Source: Vibrio lentus
Lineage (GTDB): Bacteria > Pseudomonadota > Gammaproteobacteria > Enterobacterales > Vibrionaceae
Length of the DNA stretch: 64,000 nt
Direction of reading: 5' to 3'
Assembly: GCF_030409755.1 (NCBI RefSeq)
Contig: NZ_JAUFQE010000002.1
Location: forward strand, 1,984,001-2,048,000
The translations under genes and the position numbers were made by a program. Shown piece after piece: positions 45,569 through 56,829 of this stretch. Under the pieces are notes generated by a model, which did not search any database, had not been told where the DNA came from, and saw only the letters and a list, made by a program, of their open reading frames with translations. Every line of letters begins with the position of its first letter. Position 1 is the first letter of the stretch.

Positions 45569-47377
45569 ATGGTAGACAGCGCAAACTCTTATAGCGATCG
45601 TGTATCTCGACTGGTTGGTTGGGGTCACTGGTTTGCATTTTTCAACATCATTGCTGCGATGTTGATAGGTACTCGTTATATTACTCAATCTGCTTGGCCA
45701 GAAACCTTGCTGGGTCAATTCTATTTGGCTGCATCTTGGGTTGGTCATTTTGGCTTTTTAGTGTTCGCGCTCTATCTATTAGTGCTGTTCCCGCTCACTT
45801 TTATTCTTCCGTCGAGGAAGTTATTACGTTTGGTTGCCGTTATCTTCGCGACCATAGGTTTAACTGTCCTACTGATTGATACCCAAACGTATCAAAATAT
45901 AAACCTCCACCTGACACCTGTCGTGTGGGAGGTTTTATTCAGTGGAGAGGAATCTGCATTTACTTCTGATTTGCAGCACCTCTTCATTGTTATGCCGTTT
46001 ATCTTCTTATTACAGCTCGGCCTATCTGAATGGGTTTGGCGTAAACAGCGTAAACTGTCTCATAAACACATTGGCCGTCCGATTACTGCCGTCTTCTTCT
46101 TGTGTTTCATCAGCAGCCACTTGACCTACATGTGGGCTGATGCGTATTTCTATAACCCAATTACTAGCCAGAAAGCGAACTTCCCACTGTCTTACCCAAT
46201 GACAGCGAAAAGCTTTATGGAAAAACACGGCCTATTAGACCGTGAAGAGTACCTTGAGCGTTTAGAAGCGAATAAAGAGAACGCAAACCTAGTTAGCTAC
46301 CCGCTAGAAAAAATTCAATACAACCGCCGCAGTGATGATCTTAATATCCTGATGGTGAGTGTGAACAATCTTCGCTCTGATGCGCTTAATGCCACAGCGA
46401 TGCCAAACAGCTATGCCTACGCACAGCAATCGATCAACTTTACCAACCACTACAGTTCAAGTAACGATATGTTTGGTATCTTCGGTTTGTTCTACGGCCT
46501 TCCGAGCAGCTACGCAAGCAGCATCGAAGCTCAAGGTTCAAGTGCAGTACTGTTGGATGTTTTAGATAATCACAATTATAAGTTTGCGGCTTTCAGTGGC
46601 GATAACTTTGACGATGCTCTTTACTCGGAAATCATCTTCCGAGGCCGTGATGTTATGCCAGAGCAAGCAACTTATGATGACAAAAGCGCGATACAAGCTT
46701 GGTCTAACTGGATTCAATCACCGCAAGCTAAACGCCCTTGGTTTAACTTCATAGAACTGACCACGCTGGATAACTTCGCTGGCTACGATTCTAGTTCAGA
46801 GTCTGACTCTACATTAAGCACAGCAGAACGCTTTGCTGCAGACTATCAAAAGTCAGCTCAAGCGGCTGATGCTCAGCTTGCGACAATTTATGCAGAATTA
46901 GAACGTCTCGATCTAAAAGACAATACTGTGGTTATCATCACGTCGAACCACGGTACTGAATTTAATGAAACCAAGACCAATAGCTGGGGTGCAAACTCCA
47001 ACTACAGTCGCTACCAGTTGCAGGTTCCGCTGTTTATCAGCTGGCCTGGTAAGTCTGCTTCTGAATATACGCATCGTTCGAGTCATTTAGATGTATCCGT
47101 AACACTGATGCAAGAGTTATTAGGTGTATCTTCGAACCCGACTGATTTCAGTAGCGGTCGTAGTCTGTTTAACGAGCGTAAGAGAAAATGGATCCTAGCG
47201 GGCGACTCTCGCGAATTGGCTCTTGTTACTGATCAACAAACAACGGTGCTAGATAAATTTGGTAACTACAAATTGTACGACCAGAATTATCAACGCCTGA
47301 AAAATGTAAGTCCTCGCTTACCTGTGTTGATGCAAGGTCTAACTGAACTACAGCGTTTCTACACAAAAAATGACTAA
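45569..47377 (+). CDS. yejM: YejM/PbgA inner-membrane protein controlling LPS synthesis
   Basis: 602 residues. Five N-terminal transmembrane segments (about 20-190), then a periplasmic sulfatase-fold domain (MVSVNNLRSDALNATAMPN, TSNHGTEFNET, FISWPGKS). In enterics it senses excess lipopolysaccharide and stabilises LpxC regulation through LapB. The usual catalytic Thr/Ser and metal ligands of arylsulfatases are not all kept, consistent with a non-enzymatic regulator. It follows yejL closely and ends at the terminator at 47391. Confidence 0.93.
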   Translation: MVDSANSYSDRVSRLVGWGHWFAFFNIIAAMLIGTRYITQSAWPETLLGQFYLAASWVGHFGFLVFALYLLVLFPLTFILPSRKLLRLVAVIFATIGLTVLLIDTQTYQNINLHLTPVVWEVLFSGEESAFTSDLQHLFIVMPFIFLLQLGLSEWVWRKQRKLSHKHIGRPITAVFFLCFISSHLTYMWADAYFYNPITSQKANFPLSYPMTAKSFMEKHGLLDREEYLERLEANKENANLVSYPLEKIQYNRRSDDLNILMVSVNNLRSDALNATAMPNSYAYAQQSINFTNHYSSSNDMFGIFGLFYGLPSSYASSIEAQGSSAVLLDVLDNHNYKFAAFSGDNFDDALYSEIIFRGRDVMPEQATYDDKSAIQAWSNWIQSPQAKRPWFNFIELTTLDNFAGYDSSSESDSTLSTAERFAADYQKSAQAADAQLATIYAELERLDLKDNTVVIITSNHGTEFNETKTNSWGANSNYSRYQLQVPLFISWPGKSASEYTHRSSHLDVSVTLMQELLGVSSNPTDFSSGRSLFNERKRKWILAGDSRELALVTDQQTTVLDKFGNYKLYDQNYQRLKNVSPRLPVLMQGLTELQRFYTKND

Positions 47378-47390
47378 TTAGTCTCCAAAC

Positions 47391-47423
47391 AAAAAAGGGA
47401 AGCATGCTGCTTCCCTTTTTTAT
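47391..47423 (+). terminator. terminator after yejM
   Basis: AAGGGAAGCA-TGC-TGCTTCCCTT followed by T run; the left A run lets it act both ways. Confidence 0.9.
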
Positions 47424-47476
47424 TGCCGCGAATGACCAGAAAACAAGCAACCAAACAAGATTATGATAATTAAGGG

Positions 47477-47505
47477 TTTACAAGGCACTCTCCCCCTTAT
47501 ATTAT
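47477..47505 (+). promoter_or_regulatory. promoter of first tRNA-Ser
   Basis: TTTACA (47477-47482) and TATTAT (47500-47505) with 17-bp spacing, 10 bases before the tRNA. The same two boxes with the same spacing precede the second copy (47868-47896). Confidence 0.65.
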
Positions 47506-47515
47506 TCACGCCACT

Positions 47516-47606
47516 GGAGGGATGGCTGAGTGGTCGAAAGCACCGGTCTTGAAAACCGGCAACCGTTAATAGCGGTTCTAGGGTTCAAATCCCTATCCCT
47601 CCACCA
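47516..47606 (+). tRNA. tRNA-Ser(UGA), copy 1
   Basis: 91 nt including encoded CCA. Acceptor GGAGGGA/TCCCTCC, anticodon loop CTTGAAA with TGA anticodon inside the GCCGGT-like stem (ACCGGT/ACCGGC), a long variable arm (CAACCGTTAATAGCGGTT), and T loop GGTTCAAATCC. Class II tRNA for serine. Discriminator is A. Confidence 0.96.
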
Positions 47607-47612
47607 CATTCG

Positions 47613-47642
47613 AAAAGCCGCTGAGAAATCAGCGGCTTTTTT
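47613..47642 (+). terminator. terminator after tRNA-Ser copy 1
   Basis: AAAGCCGCTGA / TCAGCGGCTTT with GAAA loop and T tail. Confidence 0.92.
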
Positions 47643-47867
47643 CGTTTCTGGTGTCTCGTAAATTTTTAAATACTGCTATTTCTGAGATATTCTATTTCTG
47701 CGTTACATAAGCCTTTCGTTCGCCGTTCTTGGTCATCGTTCTCAGTGAGTTCTCTTCTGTCTAGAACCAATACCAATCAACACACTTATTGTTACGTGAA
47801 ATTTTCATCAATATAGATAAAAAACGACCAAACCGTTCATAAACAAAGCAAACAGTGTTTGTGGGGG

Positions 47868-47896
47868 TTTACAAGCGAATCACACCACTATATTAT
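47868..47896 (+). promoter_or_regulatory. promoter of second tRNA-Ser
   Basis: TTTACA at 47868-47873, 17-bp spacer, TATTAT at 47891-47896, ten bases before the tRNA start. Confidence 0.65.
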
Positions 47897-47906
47897 TCGC
47901 GGCACT

Positions 47907-47997
47907 GGAGGGATGGCTGAGTGGTCGAAAGCACCGGTCTTGAAAACCGGCAACCGTTAATAGCGGTTCTAGGGTTCAAATCCCTATCCCTCCACCA
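47907..47997 (+). tRNA. tRNA-Ser(UGA), copy 2
   Basis: The same 91-nt sequence as copy 1, with encoded CCA. It has its own promoter and terminator. Confidence 0.96.
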
Positions 47998-48005
47998 CAT
48001 TAAAG

Positions 48006-48034
48006 AAAGCCGCTGAGAAATCAGCGGCTTTTTT
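48006..48034 (+). terminator. terminator after tRNA-Ser copy 2
   Basis: Same stem-loop as after copy 1, followed by T6. Confidence 0.92.
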
Positions 48035-48062
48035 GTATCTGAAAATCACGCAGCTCAACGGT

Positions 48063-48983
48063 TCAGCTATTCAAAGCCAATGCAGCGTTTAGTAACTGCA
48101 TGTGGATCGGCACCAGGTCTTTATGTTCCGACCGATAACCACCGCCCACAACACACGCCATTGGAATCGCTTTACTCTTTGCTAAATTGAGCATCAAGCA
48201 ATCGCGTTCAAATATCCCTTGTGTAGAAATATTCAAATACCCCAATTCGTCATCTTGATGAATATCGACACCCGCATCATAGATAATCAAATCCGGTTGA
48301 TGATGCGCAATCGCCAGCTTGGTGACTTGTTCAAAGCAACGCAGAAACTCTTCATCTTCTGTTTCACGGCTTAGTGGCACATCTAAATCAGATAGAGGTT
48401 TTCGTGCGGGGAAGTTTTTATCGCAATGAAACGACAGAGTAATAATGTCGTCATTATTTTGGCAAAGAGTTGCTGTACCATCGCCATGGTGAACATCACT
48501 GTCGACGATCAGCACTTTATCTATATGCTCAAAGGTTAATGCGTGCTTGGCCGCCAAGACCAGATCATTCAACAAACAGAAGCCACTGCCAAAATCTCGG
48601 TGCGCATGATGATAACCACCGCTGAGATGAATCGCTAAACCACTTTCGATGGCCATTTCTGCAGCCAAGCAGGTTCCACCACTTGAATAGAGTGTTCTTT
48701 CTATAAGTTGTTCACTCCACGGAAAGCCGATACGTCTCATTTTTGCTGCAGGCAAATTTCCAGAAACCAGCAAATCGACATATTCACCATCGTGTACCTG
48801 CTTTACTTGTTCTACCGAAACGGGCATTGGCTGGAACATTTCGAATGCATTACCCCATTTTGGATCGCTGTCCATGTGGTGCTTCACCGCACTGTGCAAC
48901 AGTTGGTATTTATGGATTGGATAACGATGCCCTTCTGGTAAAGGCAACTGAGAATAAATTGGATGGTAAATTAAAGGAGTCAT
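48063..48983 (-). CDS. histone deacetylase family protein
   Basis: 306 residues of the arginase/deacetylase fold. Active-site elements: LSGGYHHAHRDFGSGFC with tandem His, VLIVDSDVHHGDGTA with zinc ligands Asp and His, and IYDAGVDIHQDDELG with the third zinc-binding Asp, plus GGGY near the end. The bacterial members deacetylate small molecules or acetyl-lysine; the substrate is unknown here. Cytosolic and monocistronic. Confidence 0.9.
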   Translation of the reverse strand: MTPLIYHPIYSQLPLPEGHRYPIHKYQLLHSAVKHHMDSDPKWGNAFEMFQPMPVSVEQVKQVHDGEYVDLLVSGNLPAAKMRRIGFPWSEQLIERTLYSSGGTCLAAEMAIESGLAIHLSGGYHHAHRDFGSGFCLLNDLVLAAKHALTFEHIDKVLIVDSDVHHGDGTATLCQNNDDIITLSFHCDKNFPARKPLSDLDVPLSRETEDEEFLRCFEQVTKLAIAHHQPDLIIYDAGVDIHQDDELGYLNISTQGIFERDCLMLNLAKSKAIPMACVVGGGYRSEHKDLVPIHMQLLNAALALNS

Positions 48984-49050
48984 AGATCGGGCGTATTACG
49001 TATCAGTCTCAAAATCATAACAGTCTCAGACTTGGCGACAACCTTAATTA

Positions 49051-49067
49051 ATGATAATAATTATCAT
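49051..49067. promoter_or_regulatory. probable Fur box
   Basis: ATGATAATAATTATCAT, a perfect 7-3-7 palindrome with the same arms as at 25236. It is 27 bp before a 41-codon gene. It probably represses the genes that follow when iron is sufficient. Confidence 0.75.
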
Positions 49068-49094
49068 TACCTTTAATTAATTCCAGAGACAACA

Positions 49095-49220
49095 ATGAAA
49101 AACGTAATACTCATCTGTGGTGTGATCTGCGGCTCTGTCGCAGCAGTAATGATTTTCGTGAGCATGCTGATGGTCAGTTGGTGGAGCGTTGATTTTCTCG
49201 CGTTAACCCATCACACTTAA
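49095..49220 (+). CDS. 41-residue membrane protein under a Fur box
   Basis: A short frame with one long hydrophobic stretch (VILICGVICGSVAAVMIFVS, then MLMVSWWSV) and a short polar end. It begins 27 bp after the Fur-type palindrome and is preceded by CCAGAGAC, a weak ribosome site. Its stop lies 25 bp before the next gene. It probably spans the inner membrane once. Family unknown. Confidence 0.6.
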   Translation: MKNVILICGVICGSVAAVMIFVSMLMVSWWSVDFLALTHHT

Positions 49221-49245
49221 CTGATTGAACTAACAAGGAATCATT

Positions 49246-49932
49246 ATGAGCGTTATTTTTATCACTGGTGCGAACCGAGGTATTGGCTTAAGCCTAGCAC
49301 GGCACTACGTCAATGATCGCCACACCGTGTATGCCACCTATCGCAATGCTTCCACAGCACAAGAGTTACTTGCTCTCGCAAACGAAAACAACAATCTTTC
49401 GTGCATACATCTCGACATCACGGACTATCAATCGGTCAATGAACTTCCTTCAAAGCTTGAATCCATCGATATTCTCATCAACAACGCAGGCTACTATGGC
49501 CCTAAAGGTTACGGATTAGGTAATACCGATGTAGAAGAATGGCGTCGTGTTTTCGAAACCAATACCATCGCTCCTCTCAAGCTCGTTGAATCCTTACTGC
49601 CTCTGCTAGCAAAGAGTCCAATAAAAAAGATCGCCTGTCTTTCATCAAGAGTGGGCAGCATGTCTGAAAACACATCAGGCGGAGGCTACATCTATCGTTC
49701 CTCTAAAGCGGCTCTAAACTCGGTTGTGAAGAGTTTAAGCAACGACTTGACCGATAATGGCTTTACAGTGTTAGCGTTACATCCTGGTTGGGTACAGACG
49801 GAAATGGGCGGCCCTAATGCTCTTATTGATACAGAGACTTCAGCTAAAGGCCTTGTGACTGTAATAGAGTCATCGAATACTGAAGTGAGTGGTCACTTCT
49901 TTAATTTCGATGGTAGCGAAATAGATTGGTAG
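49246..49932 (+). CDS. short-chain dehydrogenase/reductase
   Basis: 228 residues, classical SDR: nucleotide motif TGANRGIGLSLA (near 7-18), NNAG (near 85), catalytic Ser in SSRVGS and YxxxK in YIYRSSKAALNS, then HPGWVQTEMGG. It resembles the CsgA/sniffer-like subgroup. Substrate not predictable. Shine-Dalgarno AAGGA at 49234-49238. Likely in one unit with the 41-residue gene and the lipoprotein gene, hence probably iron-regulated. Confidence 0.85.
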   Translation: MSVIFITGANRGIGLSLARHYVNDRHTVYATYRNASTAQELLALANENNNLSCIHLDITDYQSVNELPSKLESIDILINNAGYYGPKGYGLGNTDVEEWRRVFETNTIAPLKLVESLLPLLAKSPIKKIACLSSRVGSMSENTSGGGYIYRSSKAALNSVVKSLSNDLTDNGFTVLALHPGWVQTEMGGPNALIDTETSAKGLVTVIESSNTEVSGHFFNFDGSEIDW

Positions 49933-49939
49933 CCGTCAC

Positions 49940-50941
49940 ATGGGTCGTCGCGTTATCTCAAGCTTACTCGTACGTTCAACACTGTTGTGTCTAACAATGG
50001 TGCTCACTGGATGTTTCGATGACAGCCCACAGAACTATTTCGACGACTATCAGACCAAAATCGCCAACGTGCAAGATGCTGACGAGATACAGGAAGACTG
50101 GGAGCTCGAAAGCTTACCGAGAAAGCGAGAGCTGTTTATTGAAGTTCCTTCACTCTCTATCGGGCTTATCGACAGTTATCAACTTCGACAATGTGGATTA
50201 TTCAACCTGATTGCAGAAAGAAACTCTGTACTTGGGAAAGTCGCCGACGAGTTTAGAAATTACGATTATCAAGTCGCTCTACTGGAAGGTGTTGGTCAAT
50301 GTTTATCTAATAACGAATTAGATCCAGAGATCGTAGAATTACTTAGAGAAATCGAGCAACAGAAACTCGCACAATTTCCACTGCACCAATGGAATCTCAT
50401 CTATGCCAGTGAAGCTATGCAGTCGCAAATGCGTGGTAGCCAGTGGTTACGTGCTGATATTGGCGATCAAGTTCGACAGACAAGTGACGCGCTAGAGCAC
50501 ATAAATCAAGCGTTAAACACACCGCTCGTTTCCGGCAAGGCTACTGAGGTTCAAGAAGGATTAGAGAAGAGTTCGACGCTTGGGGATTTGTACTACTCAC
50601 TATCTCGTGCTTCGGCAGAGCTTGATACCATCACCCAGCAGCTGACTACTTTTGACGCCAACATCATCTGTGGGAAGCAACGAGACACGACTAAGTTTCG
50701 CTATCTCAACAATGTGTTCGAACAACAGTATATTGACAGGGTTCAGCCTTACATGGCGCAATTGGATGGCTACTATCAGCAGCTAGCCCCGCAACTTGCT
50801 ATGTTTGACGCACAGCCTGAACTACACAGTTATTACTTTCCCATCAAAGATGCGCATCAAGCCTTTCGATCATCCACTCGTCGCCATGTCGACTATTGGC
50901 AACAGCTGTTTAAGCGCTGCGGACGCAAGGTTGGGCGTTAA
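49940..50941 (+). CDS. DUF3080 family lipoprotein
   Basis: 333 residues, starting 7 bases after the previous stop. Signal peptide with lipobox LTGCFDD, so a lipid-modified Cys near residue 25. The mature part is helical with four or more cysteines (QCGLFNLIAERNSVLG, GVGQCLSNNELDP, IICGKQ, FKRCGRKVGR). The pattern fits DUF3080, common in Vibrio and of unknown function. Spacing implies translational coupling to the SDR gene. Confidence 0.8.
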   Translation: MGRRVISSLLVRSTLLCLTMVLTGCFDDSPQNYFDDYQTKIANVQDADEIQEDWELESLPRKRELFIEVPSLSIGLIDSYQLRQCGLFNLIAERNSVLGKVADEFRNYDYQVALLEGVGQCLSNNELDPEIVELLREIEQQKLAQFPLHQWNLIYASEAMQSQMRGSQWLRADIGDQVRQTSDALEHINQALNTPLVSGKATEVQEGLEKSSTLGDLYYSLSRASAELDTITQQLTTFDANIICGKQRDTTKFRYLNNVFEQQYIDRVQPYMAQLDGYYQQLAPQLAMFDAQPELHSYYFPIKDAHQAFRSSTRRHVDYWQQLFKRCGRKVGR

Positions 50942-50980
50942 TTCTAATATCGCCAATAAACAGCGGTTTGCTCTCAGTGC

Positions 50981-52954
50981 CTAACTTTTAGTACCTTTCT
51001 TAGCATACGTCCCTTTTTTGGCATAAGACTTCGCACCACCACCTTTGCGGCGTTTAAAAGCCGGTCTTTCGACTTTAGGAAGATGGCGCAGGGATTCAGG
51101 AACTTCACCCGTTTTTACCTTGCCCATCAAACCATCAATCTTGCTTTCTAACTCTTGCATGAAGGGTTGATACGCTTGATTTCGTTCAGCCATGCCTTGC
51201 AACTGATGCTCCCAGTGAGCGGTCATGTCGGGAAAGGTCGAGTCCTCAGGCAAGGCATTAATCAAACCTCTTCCCGCCGGGCTACTGTGAATGCTTTTAC
51301 CTTGTCGAGTTAGTAACTGCCTTTTGAACAAAGTATCTAAAATGCCCGCACGAGTTGCTTCTGTTCCAAGGCCATCGGTCTCTTTCAAAATAGCTTTAAG
51401 GTCTTTGTTCGCAACAAAGCGCGCAATACCGGTCATCGCTTGGAGCAATGTCGCTTCTGTGAAGTGTTTTGGCGGCTCGGTTTTCTTGTCGCCAATGACA
51501 CCTTCACGACAAGTCAGCACCGTTCCTTTATCCAGTGGAGGAACCGTATCTGTGCCGTCGCCTTTCTCTTCGGTGTCCGTTTTACCCATCAACACCTTCC
51601 AGCCTGGATTAATCAATTGGCGCCCTTTTGCGATGAACACGCCACCAGCGATATCAAACACAAGCTTGGCATCGGCAAAAATGGCCGGCGGATAAAACTG
51701 CATCAGATACTGACGAGCGATTTGCTGATAGATTTTCATCTCATTAGCAGACAGGCCGTTCACCGATGATTTTTTCGGTGTTGGGATTATCGCGTGGTGA
51801 GCATCGACCTTACTGTCGTTCCATGCTTTGGATTTAAGAGAAAGATCCGCACCTTGAGCACCACTTTGCAGCTCTTTCGCATTATTAGCGATAGCATCGA
51901 CTACCGACTCTCGTTGCGAGTAGTGATCTTTAGGCAGGTATCGGCTGTCAGAACGTGGGTAAGTGATGAGTTTGTGTTTCTCATACAATGACTGACAAGT
52001 ATCGAGTACCTGTTGAGCACTCATTCCAAAACGCTTGGACGCGTCAATTTGTAGAGCTGACAGTGAGTAAGGAAGTGGCGCAGCTTGTTTGCTTTGCTTC
52101 TGCTCTGATTCCGTCACGGTTGCAGGTTGGTTCGTAATTCGCTGAGCCACGTTCTCAACCAGTTTTCGATTGAGCACCCGGCCTTCTTCATCTTGCCATG
52201 GCTTACATGCTTCGCTTGGTTTCCAACGCGCACGAATATCAAAGCTCTGGCCGTTATTTTGATATGGGATCAAAGCATGCAGCGTGAAGTAATCTTTAGG
52301 AATGAAGTTTTCGATCTCTTCATCACGCCTTACGACCAAACCAAGAACAGGCGTTTGTACTCGTCCTACCGACAACACGCCTTGGTAGCCCGCCTTTTGA
52401 CCAAGCAAGGTATACGCGCGAGTCATGTTCATGCCATAAAGCCAATCGGCTCTAGAGCGCGCCAATGCAGAAATAGAAAGTGGAATAAAATCGCGGTTAC
52501 TGCGCATTTGAGAGAGCGCACGCTTTACCGCTGGCAAGTTCAAGTCACTGATAAGCAACCTGTCCATCGACTCTTTCTTAGCCTTAGACACCTTGCAGTA
52601 ATCAATCACTTCATCAACCAGCAACTGCCCTTCTCTATCCGGGTCACCCGCATGGACAATTTGGGTCGCGTCCTTCAATAGCTTTCGGATCACCGTAAGC
52701 TGTTTGCTTGAAGTTTTACGCGGTCTCAGCTGCCATTGCTCTGGCACAATAGGAAGATCGGCGAGGTTCCATTTCTTATAACGGTCGTCATAAGCATCCG
52801 GCTCAACCTGCTCCAATAAGTGTCCAATACACCAAGTCACCACATCCCCATTGCCACATTTAATAAACCCTTGGTCTTTCTTTTGTGGATTAGGTAGTGC
52901 GGCGGCGATCGCGCGGCCTAGGCTTGGTTTTTCAGCAATAATAAGGCGAGACAT
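50981..52954 (-). CDS. topB: DNA topoisomerase III
   Basis: 657 residues from the ATG at 52954 (MSRLIIAEKPSLGRAIAAAL). The frame opens at 52987, but this start gives the standard amino end. Type IA topoisomerase: Toprim with HAGDPDREGQLLVDE, active Tyr in LITYPRSDSRYLP (near 329), then LSVGRVQTPVLGLVV and GLGTEATRA. C-terminal tail is basic (RRKGGGAKSYAKKGTYAKKG) with a duplicated AKKGT unit and no zinc fingers. Decatenates DNA at replication. Confidence 0.95.
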   Translation of the reverse strand: MSRLIIAEKPSLGRAIAAALPNPQKKDQGFIKCGNGDVVTWCIGHLLEQVEPDAYDDRYKKWNLADLPIVPEQWQLRPRKTSSKQLTVIRKLLKDATQIVHAGDPDREGQLLVDEVIDYCKVSKAKKESMDRLLISDLNLPAVKRALSQMRSNRDFIPLSISALARSRADWLYGMNMTRAYTLLGQKAGYQGVLSVGRVQTPVLGLVVRRDEEIENFIPKDYFTLHALIPYQNNGQSFDIRARWKPSEACKPWQDEEGRVLNRKLVENVAQRITNQPATVTESEQKQSKQAAPLPYSLSALQIDASKRFGMSAQQVLDTCQSLYEKHKLITYPRSDSRYLPKDHYSQRESVVDAIANNAKELQSGAQGADLSLKSKAWNDSKVDAHHAIIPTPKKSSVNGLSANEMKIYQQIARQYLMQFYPPAIFADAKLVFDIAGGVFIAKGRQLINPGWKVLMGKTDTEEKGDGTDTVPPLDKGTVLTCREGVIGDKKTEPPKHFTEATLLQAMTGIARFVANKDLKAILKETDGLGTEATRAGILDTLFKRQLLTRQGKSIHSSPAGRGLINALPEDSTFPDMTAHWEHQLQGMAERNQAYQPFMQELESKIDGLMGKVKTGEVPESLRHLPKVERPAFKRRKGGGAKSYAKKGTYAKKGTKS

Positions 52955-53792
52955 GTTTTTCCAGATGCTACAAACAATTAGGGCCACATTATCTAATGTG
53001 GCCCTAATAAATCAAGGAAAACTGGTTGTTTATACAGTTAGCATTCAAAAAACTACTGACTAGTAAATATGCACTGCTAAATACTTGCCTGATATAAGCT
53101 TTCGTTACTAGCTTCCTTGCTTTGAGTCTTCCAATAACTATTCGGCTACTACCTGCAATGACTCTAGAAAAAGCAACGATTTTGACACTATATTATTGGT
53201 TTTATTTATTTTTCCTAAAGAGAGAACTAACGTAATAATAATGAATTGATCTTGGTCAGCTTGGGGCTTTTATTGACCTAAATCAATACTCAAAGTTGGT
53301 GGTTCTCGTTAAATACGAGAAAATATAGCAGGTAAATAGTATAGAAAAGCACGCTATATTGTTCAGTTAAAATCAAGCAAGCACAACATATCGTGGTAAA
53401 GGAAAATCAACTTAAGAGAGGAATAGAATGACAATACACAGGCAATAAAAAAGCCCACACTAGTGTGGACTTATTTATCAGTATCACGCACGTTGCATTA
53501 ACAAAGTTTGAATCCTTCTCCTACAAAGGGCACAGACTTCTGAACAATGATTACGATTACTAATTTCACGACGAATCATATCAAAGTTTGAGTTAAAGAC
53601 AATGTGCAATTCTTGGCACAAAGCGAGAGCATAAAATATGTTTCAAAAACTAACTAATTTGTTAGATTTTATCGAATCAGTCTTAGCAATTATAGATTTC
53701 TTAGTTGCTGATGAATTTCAACTACCTACGGCTATTATAACTTTGATCGCAAGATTCAGTTTGTAAGTCGAATTGGGCTGCTTTCAAAGTAT
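52955..53792. other. gene-poor stretch with an orphan terminator
   Basis: 838 bp, AT rich. A strong minus-strand terminator lies at 53446-53472 with no annotated gene ahead of it. Between it and the nitroreductase are two candidate remnants: a minus-strand frame ending at 53487 (NHCSEVCALCRRRIQTLLMQ near its end) without a clear start, and a plus-strand 42-codon frame at 53638-53766. Neither has a good ribosome site. The left half shows nothing. Confidence 0.4.
53446..53472 (-). terminator. orphan terminator
   Basis: On the minus strand AGTCCACACTAGTGTGGGCT followed by six T. It implies a transcript coming from about 53500-53790, which could be a small RNA or a decayed gene. Confidence 0.75.
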
Positions 53793-54341
53793 CTATAAGA
53801 ACTCGACGAACTTTGAGAAGTCACGCTCTGGCACTTTCATTGGCGTACAGCCCGGAGTGCCTAGGTATAGGAAACCAACAATTTCGTCATCGCCTTCTAG
53901 GCCGAAAGCTTGGTGCACTTCAGGGTGGAACATCCATTTACCTGAACGCCAAAAACCTTGGAAACCTTGTGCGACTGCCGCCATTTGCATAGCTTGCGCA
54001 GCGCAACCTGCAGAAAGATGTTGTTCGAACGCAGGCACTTTTTCGTGCTCAGTTACCTTTGCGATGATAGTGATCACCATTGGAGCTCGGAACGGCGCTT
54101 TCTTTACTTTCTCAATCACCGCTTCTTCGCTTTTATCCGCTTCGGCAGCACGAACCAAGATATCTGAAAGTTTCTGTAACCCTGAGCCTTGTGCGATAAC
54201 AAAGCGCCACGGTGTCAGAGCGCCATGGTCTGGAGCTCGTAAACCTGCTTTGATGATATTTTCTAACGCGACACCTTCAGGTGCTGGATCAGAGAGTTTT
54301 GCGATAGAGCGTCTGTTGAGCAATAGATCCAAAGCATCCAT
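53793..54341 (-). CDS. nitroreductase family protein (YdjA-like)
   Basis: 182 residues, about the size of YdjA (183). FMN-binding fold: LLLNRRSIAKLSDPAPEG at the amino end, APDHGALTPWRF, AVAQGFQGFWRSG and FLYLGTPG near the end. Uses NAD(P)H to reduce nitro or quinone compounds; natural substrate unknown. Monocistronic. Confidence 0.9.
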   Translation of the reverse strand: MDALDLLLNRRSIAKLSDPAPEGVALENIIKAGLRAPDHGALTPWRFVIAQGSGLQKLSDILVRAAEADKSEEAVIEKVKKAPFRAPMVITIIAKVTEHEKVPAFEQHLSAGCAAQAMQMAAVAQGFQGFWRSGKWMFHPEVHQAFGLEGDDEIVGFLYLGTPGCTPMKVPERDFSKFVEFL

Positions 54342-54458
54342 TTGAAGTCCTTACTAATTTTTATTGTTTGTATAGTTGAACTGTAGCACAGAATACAAAC
54401 GATAATAAATCTCAACGGCTGTCCAACTGACACAATAGTTCAAACAATATTGGAAACA

Positions 54459-54496
54459 ATAAAGGCTCCTAAATCTATGACTTAGGAGCCTTATTT
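54459..54496 (-). terminator. terminator of fadH
   Basis: AAGGCTCCTAAGTC / GACTTAGGAGCCTT-type stem (loop ATAGATTT region), T-rich on both sides. Confidence 0.85.
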
Positions 54497-54540
54497 ACAG
54501 GTTTAGTTCAAGTTTATGAACGAGTGTATTCTGTTTGTTG

Positions 54541-56592
<2,052 letters not shown>

Positions 56593-56829
56593 TCAATCAC
56601 CAAAAGTTCAAACAACCGTTTACATTTTTGTAACACCGATCATAATGCAGGACGTATTAATCGTTCAAAAGTCCTTAATATGACTACACTTAATGAGAAT
56701 ATATATCGATTAACAATTCTTGGTGTAGTTTGAGCTAGGGAATTATCGTAGGATACTAAGCAGTTAATATTATTGAGATTAATGGTACTACGACTTGTTA
56801 AAGCGACGTAATCTCACTGTGGAGACAGA

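Larger units (their letters stand above)
47607..47906. other. spacer between the two tRNA-Ser genes
   Basis: 300 bp with a terminator right after copy 1 (AAAAGCCGCTGA-GAAA-TCAGCGGCTTTTTT, 47613-47642) and a separate promoter for copy 2. No gene seen. The two tRNAs are thus independent transcription units. Confidence 0.7.
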
